NCBI GenBank assembly: GCA_027475525.1
Contig: JAMWFC010000052.1
Location: 744,001-808,000, forward strand
Direction of reading: 5' to 3'
Source: Macrolepiota albuminosa
Taxonomy: Eukaryota; Basidiomycota; Agaricomycetes; Agaricales; Agaricaceae
DNA length: 64,000 bases
The notes under the pieces are model-generated. The model was not told where the DNA came from, searched no databases, and saw only the letters and a program-made list of their open reading frames with translations. The first letter of the stretch is position 1; the number at the start of each line of letters is the position of its first letter. The position numbers and the translations under genes were made by a program. Shown here in pieces: positions 1 to 10,493 of this stretch.

Positions 1-413
1 GCTATCTCCTGTTCCGCGACAAGAAGCTCTTTCCTTTGAGAGTTTTGCTCCCGTTGGGCCATTGGATCCCTTTGCCCCCTCCAATAGTGGTGTTTCAAAT
101 TCGTTGGCACTCCACATGGCTAACGAAGATGGACCAAATCTCCCGCCTGACTTCTTCCAAACCTCTTTGCCTTTCGATGATGCGATTCTGCACAGCATGC
201 AGTCACTCTCTGACCCCAATGTGTGGCATGATATCACTCTGCCTTGTGAGCTTACATGCCTTTCACTTCTTGTTAATCTGCATTAATCGGGTTTATTTAG
301 CCAACCTCAATTGGAACACTTACCAGGGGACTCTAGATATGGACTACCGGGCCCAGGATCCGGTCCTATATTCTGGTCTACAACAGCAATATATGGCGGG
401 CGTCCAGCATTAA
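1..413 (+). CDS. 3' end of an unidentified protein gene (partial)
   Basis: Two coding exons are visible: 1-245, cut by the window edge and open in the frame that starts at base 2, and 301-413, which ends in TAA. The intron 246-300 has GTGAGC and TTTAG ends and joins the exons in phase. The last 120 or so residues are polar, with a DAILHSMQSL stretch and a final segment rich in Asp, Tyr and Gln that ends QQQYMAGVQH. No catalytic motif is visible. The acidic/polar tail resembles C-termini of fungal Zn2Cys6 transcription factors, but no DNA-binding domain is in the window, so this is only a guess. Confidence 0.55.
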   Translation, partial: YLLFRDKKLFPLRVLLPLGHWIPLPPPIVVFQIRWHSTWLTKMDQISRLTSSKPLCLSMMRFCTACSHSLTPMCGMISLCLVSLHAFHFLLICINRVYLANLNWNTYQGTLDMDYRAQDPVLYSGLQQQYMAGVQH

Positions 414-1062
414 CTTCTTATGTATCTTCAAAGACATTTCCTCTCGACGAGTAGATTTTCTGTAGGGAATTATATTACCGTTTGGATTCATGACGTATGT
501 AATCATATATGGTTCTAGTGTTTTCTGTGACGACATGATCTTTTCCATTTGTATGTATGTGTTGTGTATGTTCTAGAAGCAGGAAACCTGAATATATTGT
601 ATTCATCCTGATTGCTGGCAATGTTTGAGCTCAGAGCATCAAGTTACATCACGTGCAACGTCTAGAGAGGGGGCGCACATCTCGACTTACAATCAATTCA
701 CTGAAGTTGGTTGTATATGTTGCGACCATACGCTGAGGGGTGCAGGAAGCCCACTTACGTAACATTAGCACGTGACCGTTAGACAGTTTTTTCTGCCCAG
801 GAGTCTTTTTGGTTCATCAGTTTTACCGACTACTGAACCGAAGGCTCCAGGCATTCACTGTCTCATTCTCTTTGGTCTCAGTCTGTGCCTTTGTTGTAGT
901 CGGCTTCAACAGTATAAAGGTGACTTATTGATGATACACTACAAAGATTACATGAGAGTTAGATAAAGTACAAAACCCAGAAACATTTTATGTGATGATG
1001 TCTAGATGGACGATGTACCGAGAGAAATGGATGTTACGAAACTAACCTCATTATTTGGCAGC
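414..1062. other. Intergenic region between two converging genes
   Basis: About 650 bp between the stop codons of the partial gene on the plus strand and the acyl-CoA dehydrogenase on the minus strand. It should contain both 3' untranslated regions. I see no ORF with coding character and no repeat. Confidence 0.5.
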
Positions 1063-3545
1063 TCAGAGTCGGGCATTCTTGGGCATGGCCCTCAAAGCTT
1101 GTCGTACTCCAAGGTCGGCCAGGACATCTTCGGCGCCACCGAGCAACGCATCAAACGGTACGGTACGATGATACTATTGGGAATTGAGCAGATGCGGCAG
1201 CAATAGGGAAAAAAAAACAAACGTGTTCAATGAACTGTCCCATACCCGTTGCCGTGATACCGCGACCACCGAAAATCTGGACGGCATCTCGAGCGGTCTC
1301 TTGCCCACATGACGTAGAATAGCTCTTCAAGAATGCGATTTGCCTATAAGAAACGATGAGCTGAGCTGTTCGAAGGATACTTGTGGACATACCCTGCGAG
1401 TTTGTTGGCCTGCTGCCGGTATGACTTGAAGAGCGTTAATCCCGAAACAATCGTCAGACAAATGGTTAATATCTCACCATGTTACACATCTGATATGTTA
1501 TATTTTCTAACCAGTTTTGTACACTTTCAGCACGAGCAATCATCGCTGCGAGCTTCGAGCGAATCACAGCTTGCGCGTTTAGGGGCTTTCCGAAAACCTT
1601 GCGTTGTGTGGTCCACCTGTGGGTATAAGTTTCCATCAATTTAAAATGACCAACGGAACGAAAGCTTATACTAACTTGAGACACTCTTCGACTGATTGAG
1701 AAAGAAAGTCTGGTCAAATCTTGGCTCATGCCCTCAAAGTAGCAACGTACTGATTCCACGCTGACTTCTAGCTGAAGCACAGCACATAACCCATCGCTCA
1801 TGGTTGAAGTTACTTTTGGAAAAGTTTAGGTTTTGAATGAAGGGGTTGGAATGTCTTCACACACCTTAGCATGACGAAGATTCCCCCGCCCTCTTCGCCG
1901 AGTGTGTTACCAACAGGTACCCTGACATTGTCAAAGGTGATGTAAGCTGTTCCTGCAGTCGTTGAGTAGCTGGTCTTAATTTGCTTTGTCTCAACACCAG
2001 GTCCACGCTCCACCAGGATGACCGTAAATCCATCCTATATGGGACATAAATTCAAGCCAAATAGAAGAATCTGTAAAACAAACCTCTGTCTTGCATCCCA
2101 CAGTGAAGTAGTCCGCAAATCTATAAATGGGTGAGTGAAACAGACAGATTTGACAAGGGATCATTACTGACGTTCCGTTAGTGATCCACTTCTTACTTCC
2201 TGGATAGAATCCATAATTAATGAATACTTCGCACCAGCCACGATATTGTAGACGTACCGTTAATAATCCATTCTTTTCCGTCCTCGCTCTTCACAGCAGT
2301 AGTTTGAAGACCCATTACATCACTTCCTGCATGAGCCTCAGAGATCGCCAGACAAATGAACTTCTTTCCAGAAAGGACTTCAGGAACCACTCTAGCTTTC
2401 AACTCCTCGCTACCGAAGTTGAGAACAGGTGGTAAACCGATGACTTTGCCAGCGAGTAATCCTACGTTCCTTATATCAGATAAAACTCTTTTGTAATGTT
2501 AAGACACAATACCATCGCCATAACCACGCAATGACGAGCGAGCAAGCTCTTGGGTAACAATCATCTAAAGTGAGCTTCAGAATGATGGTCGCAAAGAACT
2601 GCTAGATCATTCAAACCTCGTGGAAGTAGTCAAACTGTTCTGGTTTGACCAAACCATTCATGAGAATTCTTCCTTTCAAGTGCTTGCCGGGGCCCATGCG
2701 CATAGCATGGATGTTCAGCTCACTAAAGAGCAAATTGTCTCAGAGTGAGCAATCAGGTACCAGAGCAACGTACGTCATCTTGTCAATGACACTTTGACTT
2801 GGGCGCTTTCCGTCTGCCTCTCTTGCCTATAATGCCACGATGAGCAAGCTCTTCAATAGACAGAATAAGGTTATTGGACGTACCAAGGCATCGGGATAGA
2901 CAACAGTGTCGAAGAACTGTCTAATAGCTTTGTGGAACTGTCGGTGGTTCTATTGAAAGGATGTGATGTGTAAGAGTGACGCCGAAGGCTGACATTCGAA
3001 GAGACGTGCCTCTGTAAAGTAGGCACTGTGATACCCTTCTGCAAGCCAGGTAGGCTCTGCGTATGGCACAGTGCTAATTTCACCCGGTATCCGTCCGTGT
3101 ATCTTGCTCTCCTTCCCACTAATAACTCCGACCTGAAGACGTTTATATTGCGGCCGCTCCAGAACTTCATGGCGATGCAGGCCGTAGAAAGCTTCAGTTG
3201 CGTCCTTTCCCGCTACAGCAATGACCTCGTTACAAGACGTCCGTCTAAAATAGGAGGAGAGAACGCACCAACTTCCGCGTCGAGGAGGACGGAGGCACCA
3301 CCAGGATGTAAATTCTTGAACCTCGAGATATCATAGACTTTTGAATCAATGATAATCCACTATAATATGCATTCAATCAGTTTATTCGTTCACCTGGGCT
3401 CCTTTGCTTGTCAAAAGTGCTCACCAAGTCTCCATCTTTGTTGTGCTAGTATTCGGAGTGAGACCAAGGCGTTAATCATCACATATTGACAGAGACAGAC
3501 CTTCTCGACCTCTTCACGCGTGATTTGCTTGATTGTTGATGCCAT
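1063..3545 (-). CDS. Cytochrome b5 / acyl-CoA dehydrogenase fusion, copy 1 (putatively peroxisomal)
   Basis: Multi-exon gene for about 520 residues starting MASTIKQITREEVEK. Residues about 5-95 form a cytochrome b5-type heme domain: WIIIDSKVYDISRF, the axial-histidine motif LHPGG, then [16 protein letters not shown] with the second axial His in GLH, spaced as in flavocytochrome b2. The rest is a flavin acyl-CoA dehydrogenase: LAISEAHAGSDV binds FAD and substrate in the middle domain, then NFNHERW, TQRKVFGKPL and FGGRGITATGMGQF. The protein ends PKNARL; ARL is a peroxisomal type 1 signal variant. The expected reaction is acyl-CoA to trans-2-enoyl-CoA. It converges with the partial gene at the left edge, and its start lies 218 bp downstream of the racemase stop. 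Two nearby intact paralogs (10.5 and 13.0 kb) support the exon choices. Around 1,690-1,780 (SARSQ...EECLK) the exact splice sites are uncertain and two or three residues may be lost compared with the paralogs. Confidence 0.85.
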
Positions 3546-3763
3546 TTCTTGTGCGATGATGATTTGCAGAAACTCTGTGAGCACCTATGCAGACTTGTAC
3601 GTTCTTTCTTGGAGTGCTTATATCTTTGCGCGCTCAACGGAGTGATCGCATGTGATTGTCACTTTTGATGGGACTTGGTTCACGTGTTTACCCCGGAACG
3701 GTAACGGAGGTGCACAAAGGCTGGTTTTAGTGATGTCTATTCGTGTCTGACCGACCATACTAA

Positions 3764-5317
3764 TCATAGTTTATGACCAAATACAATTGAACGCGTTTCT
3801 TTGCCCAATGCGCCATCCGTCGCAAGTTGTCTGACCTCTTTGTCTCCATACCCTAGTTCCAATAGAATTTCCTGGGTATGCTTTCCTGGGTGTAGATATG
3901 GAGTGGATTGGGATGACTTCACAGCCTGTACAGGCTGTGAACCAAGGATGCGAGGATGAGCAGCAGGGAAAGACTCGTCAGAGGATGTAGTAGCTTGAGC
4001 TTCTTTTGGTGTCAGAACCGGTAGAGCACATGCGTCAGTTCCTTCATGTTTCAAGTCAGAAGCGAACGACTGAGAAGTAGCATGGGCATACCGTGGAATG
4101 CGGTGGCCCAGTAGTCCCTAGTATTTGTCTTGAAGCCGTTGACCATGAAATCCTTGAGCTTGGGCCAATCATCACGGTTGGTTCGAGTTTGGGGACTGGG
4201 CTTCCACCCATTTAGGTGAAAACCTTTGGGTAAAGCCTCGAGGAACTTAGCAACGAAAACATTAAAGAATTGAGGCTCGATGCATCCGACGGTCATATAC
4301 TGCCCGTCTTTGCAAACGTACACATCGTAAAAAGGTGCTCCTCCATCGAGGACGTTCTTTCCCCGCCCATTACCAAACAGAGTCGAGTTAGGCAGTAGCG
4401 TATGCATCAAGGGGTAAGCAGCGACATAACGTGCTCCCGACACCTTGGGGAAAAACATGAGCATCGTGTACAACCGTAACAAGAAAGGAAGTAGACCATA
4501 TCGGTGTTGACGACTTGTCCACGTCCACTCTTTCCTCGCTCAATCAAGGCCAGAAGTATTCCCATGGCACAGGTCATACCTCCGCCTGCAAAATCTGCGA
4601 GAAGGTTCGCAGGGAAGGTAGGTTTCTCGCCTGGGAGTGTCTTGAAAAGTAGTAATCAACACGGGCAGAGATTATGTCGTGTAATCATCGTCCTCACTGC
4701 TAAAGCACCGCTCACAGCGATATAATTTATATCATGGCCTACCCTGGAATGAGTTGGGGTCGTCACTTACATAGAGTGACGTACCTGCCATATCTTTATG
4801 GGGACCTGGCCACAGTCAATCAAGTTATTCAGCATAGCTAATGATGGTTGTACCTGTCCTGGGGAACCTACATGAATATAATCAATTGATAGGCAAAATG
4901 TCATCAAAAAAAGTATCACGCACCCTACCACTCTTCCATAAATCAACCTAGGATTCAGACCTTTATGTTGAGCATTTCCTAAGAACACCTCGGGTCCTAG
5001 GCCGAGTCGTTCCAGAACACCAGGTCGAAACGGATCAATCAAAACATCCGCCGAAGATATCAGCTTCAGCAGAGCCTCCCTTCCACTAGTAACTTTGGGA
5101 TTAATTGCAATTGAACGCTTTCCACGATGTAGGACATCTATATTGGTTGAATCGGGCTTGTCAACGCGTATAACAGTGGCGCCATTGTCTGCCAGTATTA
5201 GACCAGCAAATGGACCGGGAGCGAGGCCTCCAAACTGGGAAATTATCAGGATCAAAGCTTTTAAAGGTTTCCTGTGAAGATACTTACTTCAACAACTTTG
5301 ATTCCAGACAGAGCCAT
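3764..5317 (-). CDS. Alpha-methylacyl-CoA racemase / family III CoA-transferase
   Basis: Minus-strand gene with several introns, starting [10 protein letters not shown] at 5317; the second exon continues [19 protein letters not shown], the standard N-terminus of the CaiB/BaiF (CoA-transferase family III) fold, followed by [16 protein letters not shown] and [12 protein letters not shown]. The central exons read [14 protein letters not shown] and then [16 protein letters not shown]. The His and Asp in these blocks match the two catalytic residues of alpha-methylacyl-CoA racemases, which favours racemase over formyl/succinyl-CoA transferase. The C-terminal part has [15 protein letters not shown]. 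The protein ends FGHKL; HKL is a plausible peroxisomal targeting tripeptide. The enzyme epimerises 2R- and 2S-methyl-branched acyl-CoAs so that they can enter beta-oxidation. It sits directly upstream of the b5-acyl-CoA dehydrogenase on the same strand. The splice sites around 4,740-4,920 are less sure. Confidence 0.85.
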
Positions 5318-5885
5318 AGTACAAAATAGATGTGGGACGCTACCAAACCCTTCATATACAGAAGTGTTTGACCGGTAAATGGATAACCGTATTTTAGCCG
5401 TGTTTGTATGATCCGCAATTCGGGTGACCCCATTTGGAGTTTTCGTTTATTTTGAGCTCTCGACGTTGACCGCGACGGCCAATGGACGCTTGCACCGAGT
5501 TCCGATCTTTGACGACCAAAAACTCGAATTGCTAAACTGGAGCATTAAGAATTGGACTTGGCCATTGAGGCTGACTCGGATGACGTGATTTATGCAAGTT
5601 GTGTCTAATGACATGCATGTTCTCAGCGAGTTCATTTGGTCATTATAAACCAATCGTGGTCATCATTCTGACGAGCCTCATTGGTTTTGGACTGAATCCG
5701 TGTGAATGTGATTTGGGAATTTGTGCAATATCACCGTCACGCGCCTCTTGTTCTTCCAATGTGTCCATAGCCATTTTCGACGATCTTCCTCCTGAAGCTT
5801 CTTACCATGTGAACATTTCAACGTCCCGTTGGTAGGCACGGGCCGTCTGCCCTAAGAGCTGCGTGGGTTGATGTCCGTCGACAAC
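5318..5885. promoter_or_regulatory. Divergent promoter region, racemase (-) and GH79 (+)
   Basis: 568 bp separate the two divergent start codons, so both promoters and 5' untranslated regions must lie here. No convincing TATA box or known operator was recognised. Confidence 0.4.
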
Positions 5886-8092
5886 ATGGCTCAAATCTTT
5901 CCCAAGTGTTTGAGTAGGGTTGCAATTTCTCTTTTTCTTCTGCCCAGCGTTTTTGCGTTGACAAATCTGAAGCTTACCGGATCTCCGTCTCTTCCTTCGA
6001 CTGCGTCCCACACTCTCCACCCCGCGTTAGGAAGCTTTAGTATTGAAACTGCCTTCTTTGAAGAATACGTGGGGAACACCACTGCACCTAATGTTCTTAC
6101 GAAGAATCTGCTCGAAAATCTTAAAAAGCGAACAGGGACACCTGCGGAAGTGAGAATCGGCGGTATAACCGCAGATTCAACGTATTGGAACGCGTCCCTC
6201 GAAGTCGGTCTTTCCAATTTCATCGATGCTAGTGGGGCTTTGCGCAATACCACCATCGGGCCGGTGTTTTGGGAGTCGGTCAAGCTATTACCAGAAGGTA
6301 CTAAGGTTACTGTCACCTTGGTATATCCTCCTTTCACCTTCAAGTGTGATACGCGGGATTGATTTACCGTCACAGGACCTTCATGACTTGAACTTTGAGG
6401 GCGCTCTGAGTGTTGCAGGGTCTGCCGTCAATGGTCTTGATTCTAGTCAACTATACCTGTTTGAAAGTGGGCGGTGATTTACTCAATCTCTGACATCCAT
6501 TCATGCCTCGTAGTCGGGAATGAGCCTGATCACTACCTTGATTTTACTCCTCAGAGTTACAGTGCTGTATGGAGTGTAAGCATTGATGCACTATCTTCTA
6601 GTTAGGGGACAAATGTTGATGGTCAACTAGACATGGACCAAAAATATGTCCGACATGCTGGGTTTCACAGCGCCTCGTTTCCAAGTCGCCGTTACCGTCG
6701 AAGACCCAATCTGGCCATATGATACACCTGGCGCCTCTTCACAGCTGGATTGCGTGAGTGCTCTAGCAGCTGGCGCCAACAGCGAAGGCGTCATACAAAC
6801 ATGCAGCGAGCATACCTATCAATATAGCGTGAGCCCGCCTCCAGCTCTCCTCGTTGATATATGTCTGATTCGGAGCTAAGGTGTGTGATCCTCCAAGAAT
6901 TGCTGTTGCAACATTGCCCAATCTGGTATGTATATTGAGTTCTGCAAGATCATGAATTAGACTATCAACTTGCCATAGGTTAACCATACGCGTCTGGCGA
7001 TGTAGGTCGGGTTTTTGGTCTTTGACTACGCCTAAATCACGAAATGGTAGGTACCTAGACCTTTGGCAACCGCGCATCAAGACTGTCCGTGAACAACTTG
7101 GTTCTCATTCTTTCCTTATCGGTGCATGCCTCTCCTCGACGTCATTGCAGGGTTGTGTTGATCAAAATTTATTCCTAGGTGAATACAATTCAGTTTCTTG
7201 CTCTGGGAAGGACGGTGTCAGCAACACATTTGGACAGGCATTATGGCTGGTGAATTGTCCCGCCCTTACAAATTTACGGTACTAAATGACTTTCTTTAGC
7301 TTGACACCATGTTTTACGCAGCGTCCCTTAATGTTTCTCGGTTTGCTGTCTTCTTCCACATGGTATGAAAAGTCAGTGTACTAACGTCACTAGCTTGTAC
7401 ATCCACCAGGGAGGTCCTTTGGCTCTACAAAGTAGCACGCAACTTAATCACGGAGGTACGCCATGCTCATTTTTGTTAACGAGGTTCTTCCAACCTTATA
7501 ATTCTCTAGGATTGAGTTTCTATAATTTATGGTTCGTCTGTCGCAAGAGTGGCAAGTATTGAAATGAACGGTACATAGGTACCCTGTCCAAAACACAAAT
7601 GGGCCAGTCAAGGTATTCCCATCATATTCAGCATATTTGTTTGTCGCGGAGACCTTGAACCACTCCAAAACACTTAAGATAGCGAACCTATACCCTGGCA
7701 GACAAGCTAATGGTTCGACTATAACTACCGCACTTGGGGACACCTCGGAGGGACAGCTGGTCGCGTATGGGTTCTGGGATTCCGAATCACCTTCGGGGAA
7801 TGACTTCCCAACAAAATTCGCCCTCCTTAATCTCGAGATTTTCAACCAGACACAGGCCACCCCTCGCCCAACGGCGACATTTGATATTTCTGACTTCTTA
7901 AAGAGCCCTCAACAACCCGTCACGGTGCGTCGTCTGTCTGCGCCGGGGGCTAATATCAAAGAAGCAAATATAACAACATGGGCTGGTCAGAACTATGCTT
8001 CGGGTTTGGCAGCTGGAAGATTTGTCGAAGAACAGATATCTGGTGGTAAAATCACTCTGCAGGCATCAGAAGCTGTGCTTGTGGTGGTATAA
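5886..8092 (+). CDS. Secreted GH79-family glycosidase (beta-glucuronidase-like)
   Basis: Gene with at least ten introns. It starts MAQIFPKCLSRVAISLFLL, a signal peptide ending near VFALT; an in-frame ATG 15 bp upstream at 5871 is the alternative start. The GH79 blocks follow: PAEVRIGG with TADSTYW, FEGALSVAGSAVNGLD, then across an intron FEIGNEPDHY, whose NEP Glu is the expected acid/base. Next come MLGFTAPRFQVAV, DLWQPRIKTVREQLGSHSF, and GEYNSVSCSGKDGVS, whose Glu is the expected nucleophile. FGQALWL, FYAASLNVSRF and YIHQGGPLALQSSTQ lead to the beta-sandwich C-terminal domain ending LQASEAVLVVV. Every exon joins in frame and no stop remains after splicing, so I judge it functional. The family releases glucuronic acid or methylated glucuronic acid from glycans outside the cell. 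It interrupts the lipid-oxidation genes and has no obvious pathway link to them. Confidence 0.85.
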
Positions 8093-8589
8093 TATCAAGA
8101 AGTCCTATATGTACACATCGGTGATCTAGGGTAACTACATAACGTTGATGATTTGGTCCGGCTACTAATGAGACAGCTGGGGATCACTCGACAATGGCAT
8201 GGTGACGCGTGGACGCATGGTCTTTGCCTCAACCACGACTCCGCGTAGTTTATTTCTACTCCTAAGGGGTTCTTTATGTCTGTACATGAGAAATTATGGA
8301 TCAAGTACATGGTCTCAGAAAACGTCCTGATCACAAGCCGAGCAGAATACTGGCACTCAAATTTTAAACCGCGAAATATTTTCCCGAAGTCCCCATCGAC
8401 AAGAAGTAACTGGGCAAGTGCGAAAGTGTACACGAAGGAAGACATAACCAACCATACCCTGTGCGGACGACATATCATACATCACTTATGCGGTCGTGCT
8501 GTGGGCGCTATTTTTCGGTCTTTCTTTTGTTCTTCTTTCCTCTTCACGATTCGCCTCCTCCCCTTCTTCCTTCATCTAAAATCCGCGTG
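8093..8589. other. Gene-free stretch before the dehydrogenase relic
   Basis: About 500 bp. It should hold the 3' untranslated region of the GH79 gene. Open frames on both strands have no coding character that I recognise. The 5' half of the degraded dehydrogenase downstream may once have lain here, but I cannot align it. Confidence 0.4.
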
Positions 8590-10232
8590 ACTAGCATAGG
8601 GGTTCAGACGTCATATTCAACAACGGCGGGAAACTGGTGTGTCACATCTGACAACGTGAGCTTCGTACCCTACGAGAAGACACTTGGGTTTGGCAATGGT
8701 GGTTAAATGCTCATTTCGAGTTGACAAATAAATGTGTCATGCCATTTCCAATGTACATATTTCTGAGGGCATATGTTGTTTGGATGTGTTTGATAGTTCA
8801 GATGCTCACACCAGTGATTTCCTGGAATCACATTGTGTTGATACGTCCTGATCATGACAAGTGCAAGTCATAAAATCAATTTCTTCGACTCCGATATGTG
8901 ACGCCTCAATGAGGAGGAAGGTAAGTAATAGCTGCGCTAACTTTACGAGTAGTTACATCAGGCCAAACAACTAAACATGCGGAACTCAACAGGGTCTAAC
9001 GTTTATGAAAATGGCTGTAAATCGCCTCATCACATCTGTTCTGCATATCTTCACAGTCTCCATGATGCCGTGGAAGCAGTTGAAGCCCGGGTCATTGAAG
9101 TCCCGGCCACCCGTACGTCCAGGTTTTGTGTTCTTTTTTTGACATTGGTAATGACGACTACTATCAAGGCTCACCCAGCAAAGGCCATCCCGAACTCCAT
9201 CCCGAACCCAGGCCGAAAGCCGCTCAGCCTGTATGATTTACCTCGAATGAAGGAGTTGTTGAAGCAGGAAGCCCGCGATATTGCTGCTCATCTGAGTCGT
9301 ATCAATGAACTTCTTCTTATCATTAAACATTATCCTCGCCTGGTATTTCTTCCTACTTAATCGTCCTCTCCATATGACTGATACTTTTATCCAGCGCGTA
9401 CTCTACCGGAAGTTACGGTGCACAGACACTTAGCAGCCATTTATCGCAGTTAGTCCAGAGTTATCGTGCTATGCCCCCTTGTCATGTAAATATTTATCTT
9501 GCGACATATGCTGTGTTTTCGCGCTCGCTGTTTTCAATGCTCTTTAAGTTCAAGACTTTTTACAGTACACATGCCATGGAGATCTATCATCATACGTCAA
9601 ATCTCAATCCCTAGTGAAATACCTGGGGATGATATTTGGCCCTCTGCTGGTTCAAAACTCAATCCTGAGAGCTGGAGGTGCTTGGTTCTTCATCAAGACA
9701 AATTGTTGAACTCATCTCTCCTAGATGCAATATTCAAGGGATGTCTTTGGAACGCAGTTCTCAGGAAATTGTTCGGTCAAAACTCCTATTGAGAGCTCGC
9801 AGAACTGGCTCGGGGCTATCATTGACCAACTTGGCACTGAATTATTGTCAACAGGTAACACATCCGGCGGGGTGCATGAGTTAGCTCTTCATGTACATCC
9901 TTCTCATTTACCTCAGCCAAATAGCTTCCTTGAAGATGAACACGACGCAGAGGATCAAATAGACCGACAAAGATGCTTTTCAGGTCCGCTTGTCCATGAT
10001 TCTGATGTTGCTCTCCACACGTCGACAAATCTTTAGGGTATGTTGTACCAACTATTCTGGAATGGTCGAACTCGTTGAGCATGTGGCATTTTCTCTAGCA
10101 TTTACAGGGGAGGTTCGTACACCGTCTTCGCTTGCTGTACTACGTGTGATATTTTTATTCTTATCAGCGAAGGGCGTTTGGGCGACCTTGGTGTGCGTCA
10201 AGCACTGAGACTGATACCTAGGAATATTTGCC
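8590..10232 (+). pseudogene. Degraded acyl-CoA dehydrogenase relic (C-terminal half)
   Basis: Three islands match the neighbouring b5-acyl-CoA dehydrogenases in order. At 8,605-8,704 GVQTSYSTTAGNWCVTSDN...TLGFGNGG corresponds to GVETKQIKTSYSTTAGTAYI...TLGEEGGG of copy 1. At about 9,680-9,830, spread over shifting frames, GSSSRQIVEL, SRDVFGTQF, EIVRSKLLL and ESSQNWLGAI match the [28 protein letters not shown] and ESTQNWLEN blocks. At about 10,160-10,225 [18 protein letters not shown] matches the end [18 protein letters not shown]. Frameshifts, stops and a roughly 0.9 kb stretch without homology between islands one and two show the gene is dead. The heme domain and the first half of the dehydrogenase are not recognisable. 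It lies just upstream of, and in the same orientation as, the two intact plus-strand copies. Confidence 0.75.
8977..9433 (+). CDS. Small hypothetical gene inside the dehydrogenase relic
   Basis: An ORF that reads on through a good intron (9343-9394, GTATTT...TCCAG, phase 0) and ends TDT-stop at 9431-9433. The predicted protein is about 135 residues with a helical, charged C-terminal half (YDLPRMKELLKQEARDIAAH and a following hydrophobic helix). I recognise no family. It occupies the part of the relic that has no homology to acyl-CoA dehydrogenases, so it is either a small gene that came to lie there or chance coding in decayed DNA. The exact start is unknown. Confidence 0.3.
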
Positions 10233-10493
10233 TGCAACGGCGCATTTCTTGTGGTATTAGTTGACATCAATTTGTTGAAGCTTGAAGATGTTTTATGGTG
10301 GATCAAATGGGCCGAGATCCGTTATATCATTGATAGATCAGAGCAACTCTGGTCTGTCCACGGTAATCATGGTGGGCTCAGCGCCTTCGCTGTCATCAAC
10401 ACTCCATCAGACAGATTTTGATTACTCGGTGTCTTGTGCATAAGTACCTTGTGCTTGCGGCAGCTTTCTCAAGGCAACCAAGACCCTGCGACA

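Noticed and set aside
8095..8478. Minus-strand open frame between GH79 and the dehydrogenase relic
   Set aside because: No coding character, no start context and no homology to neighbours.
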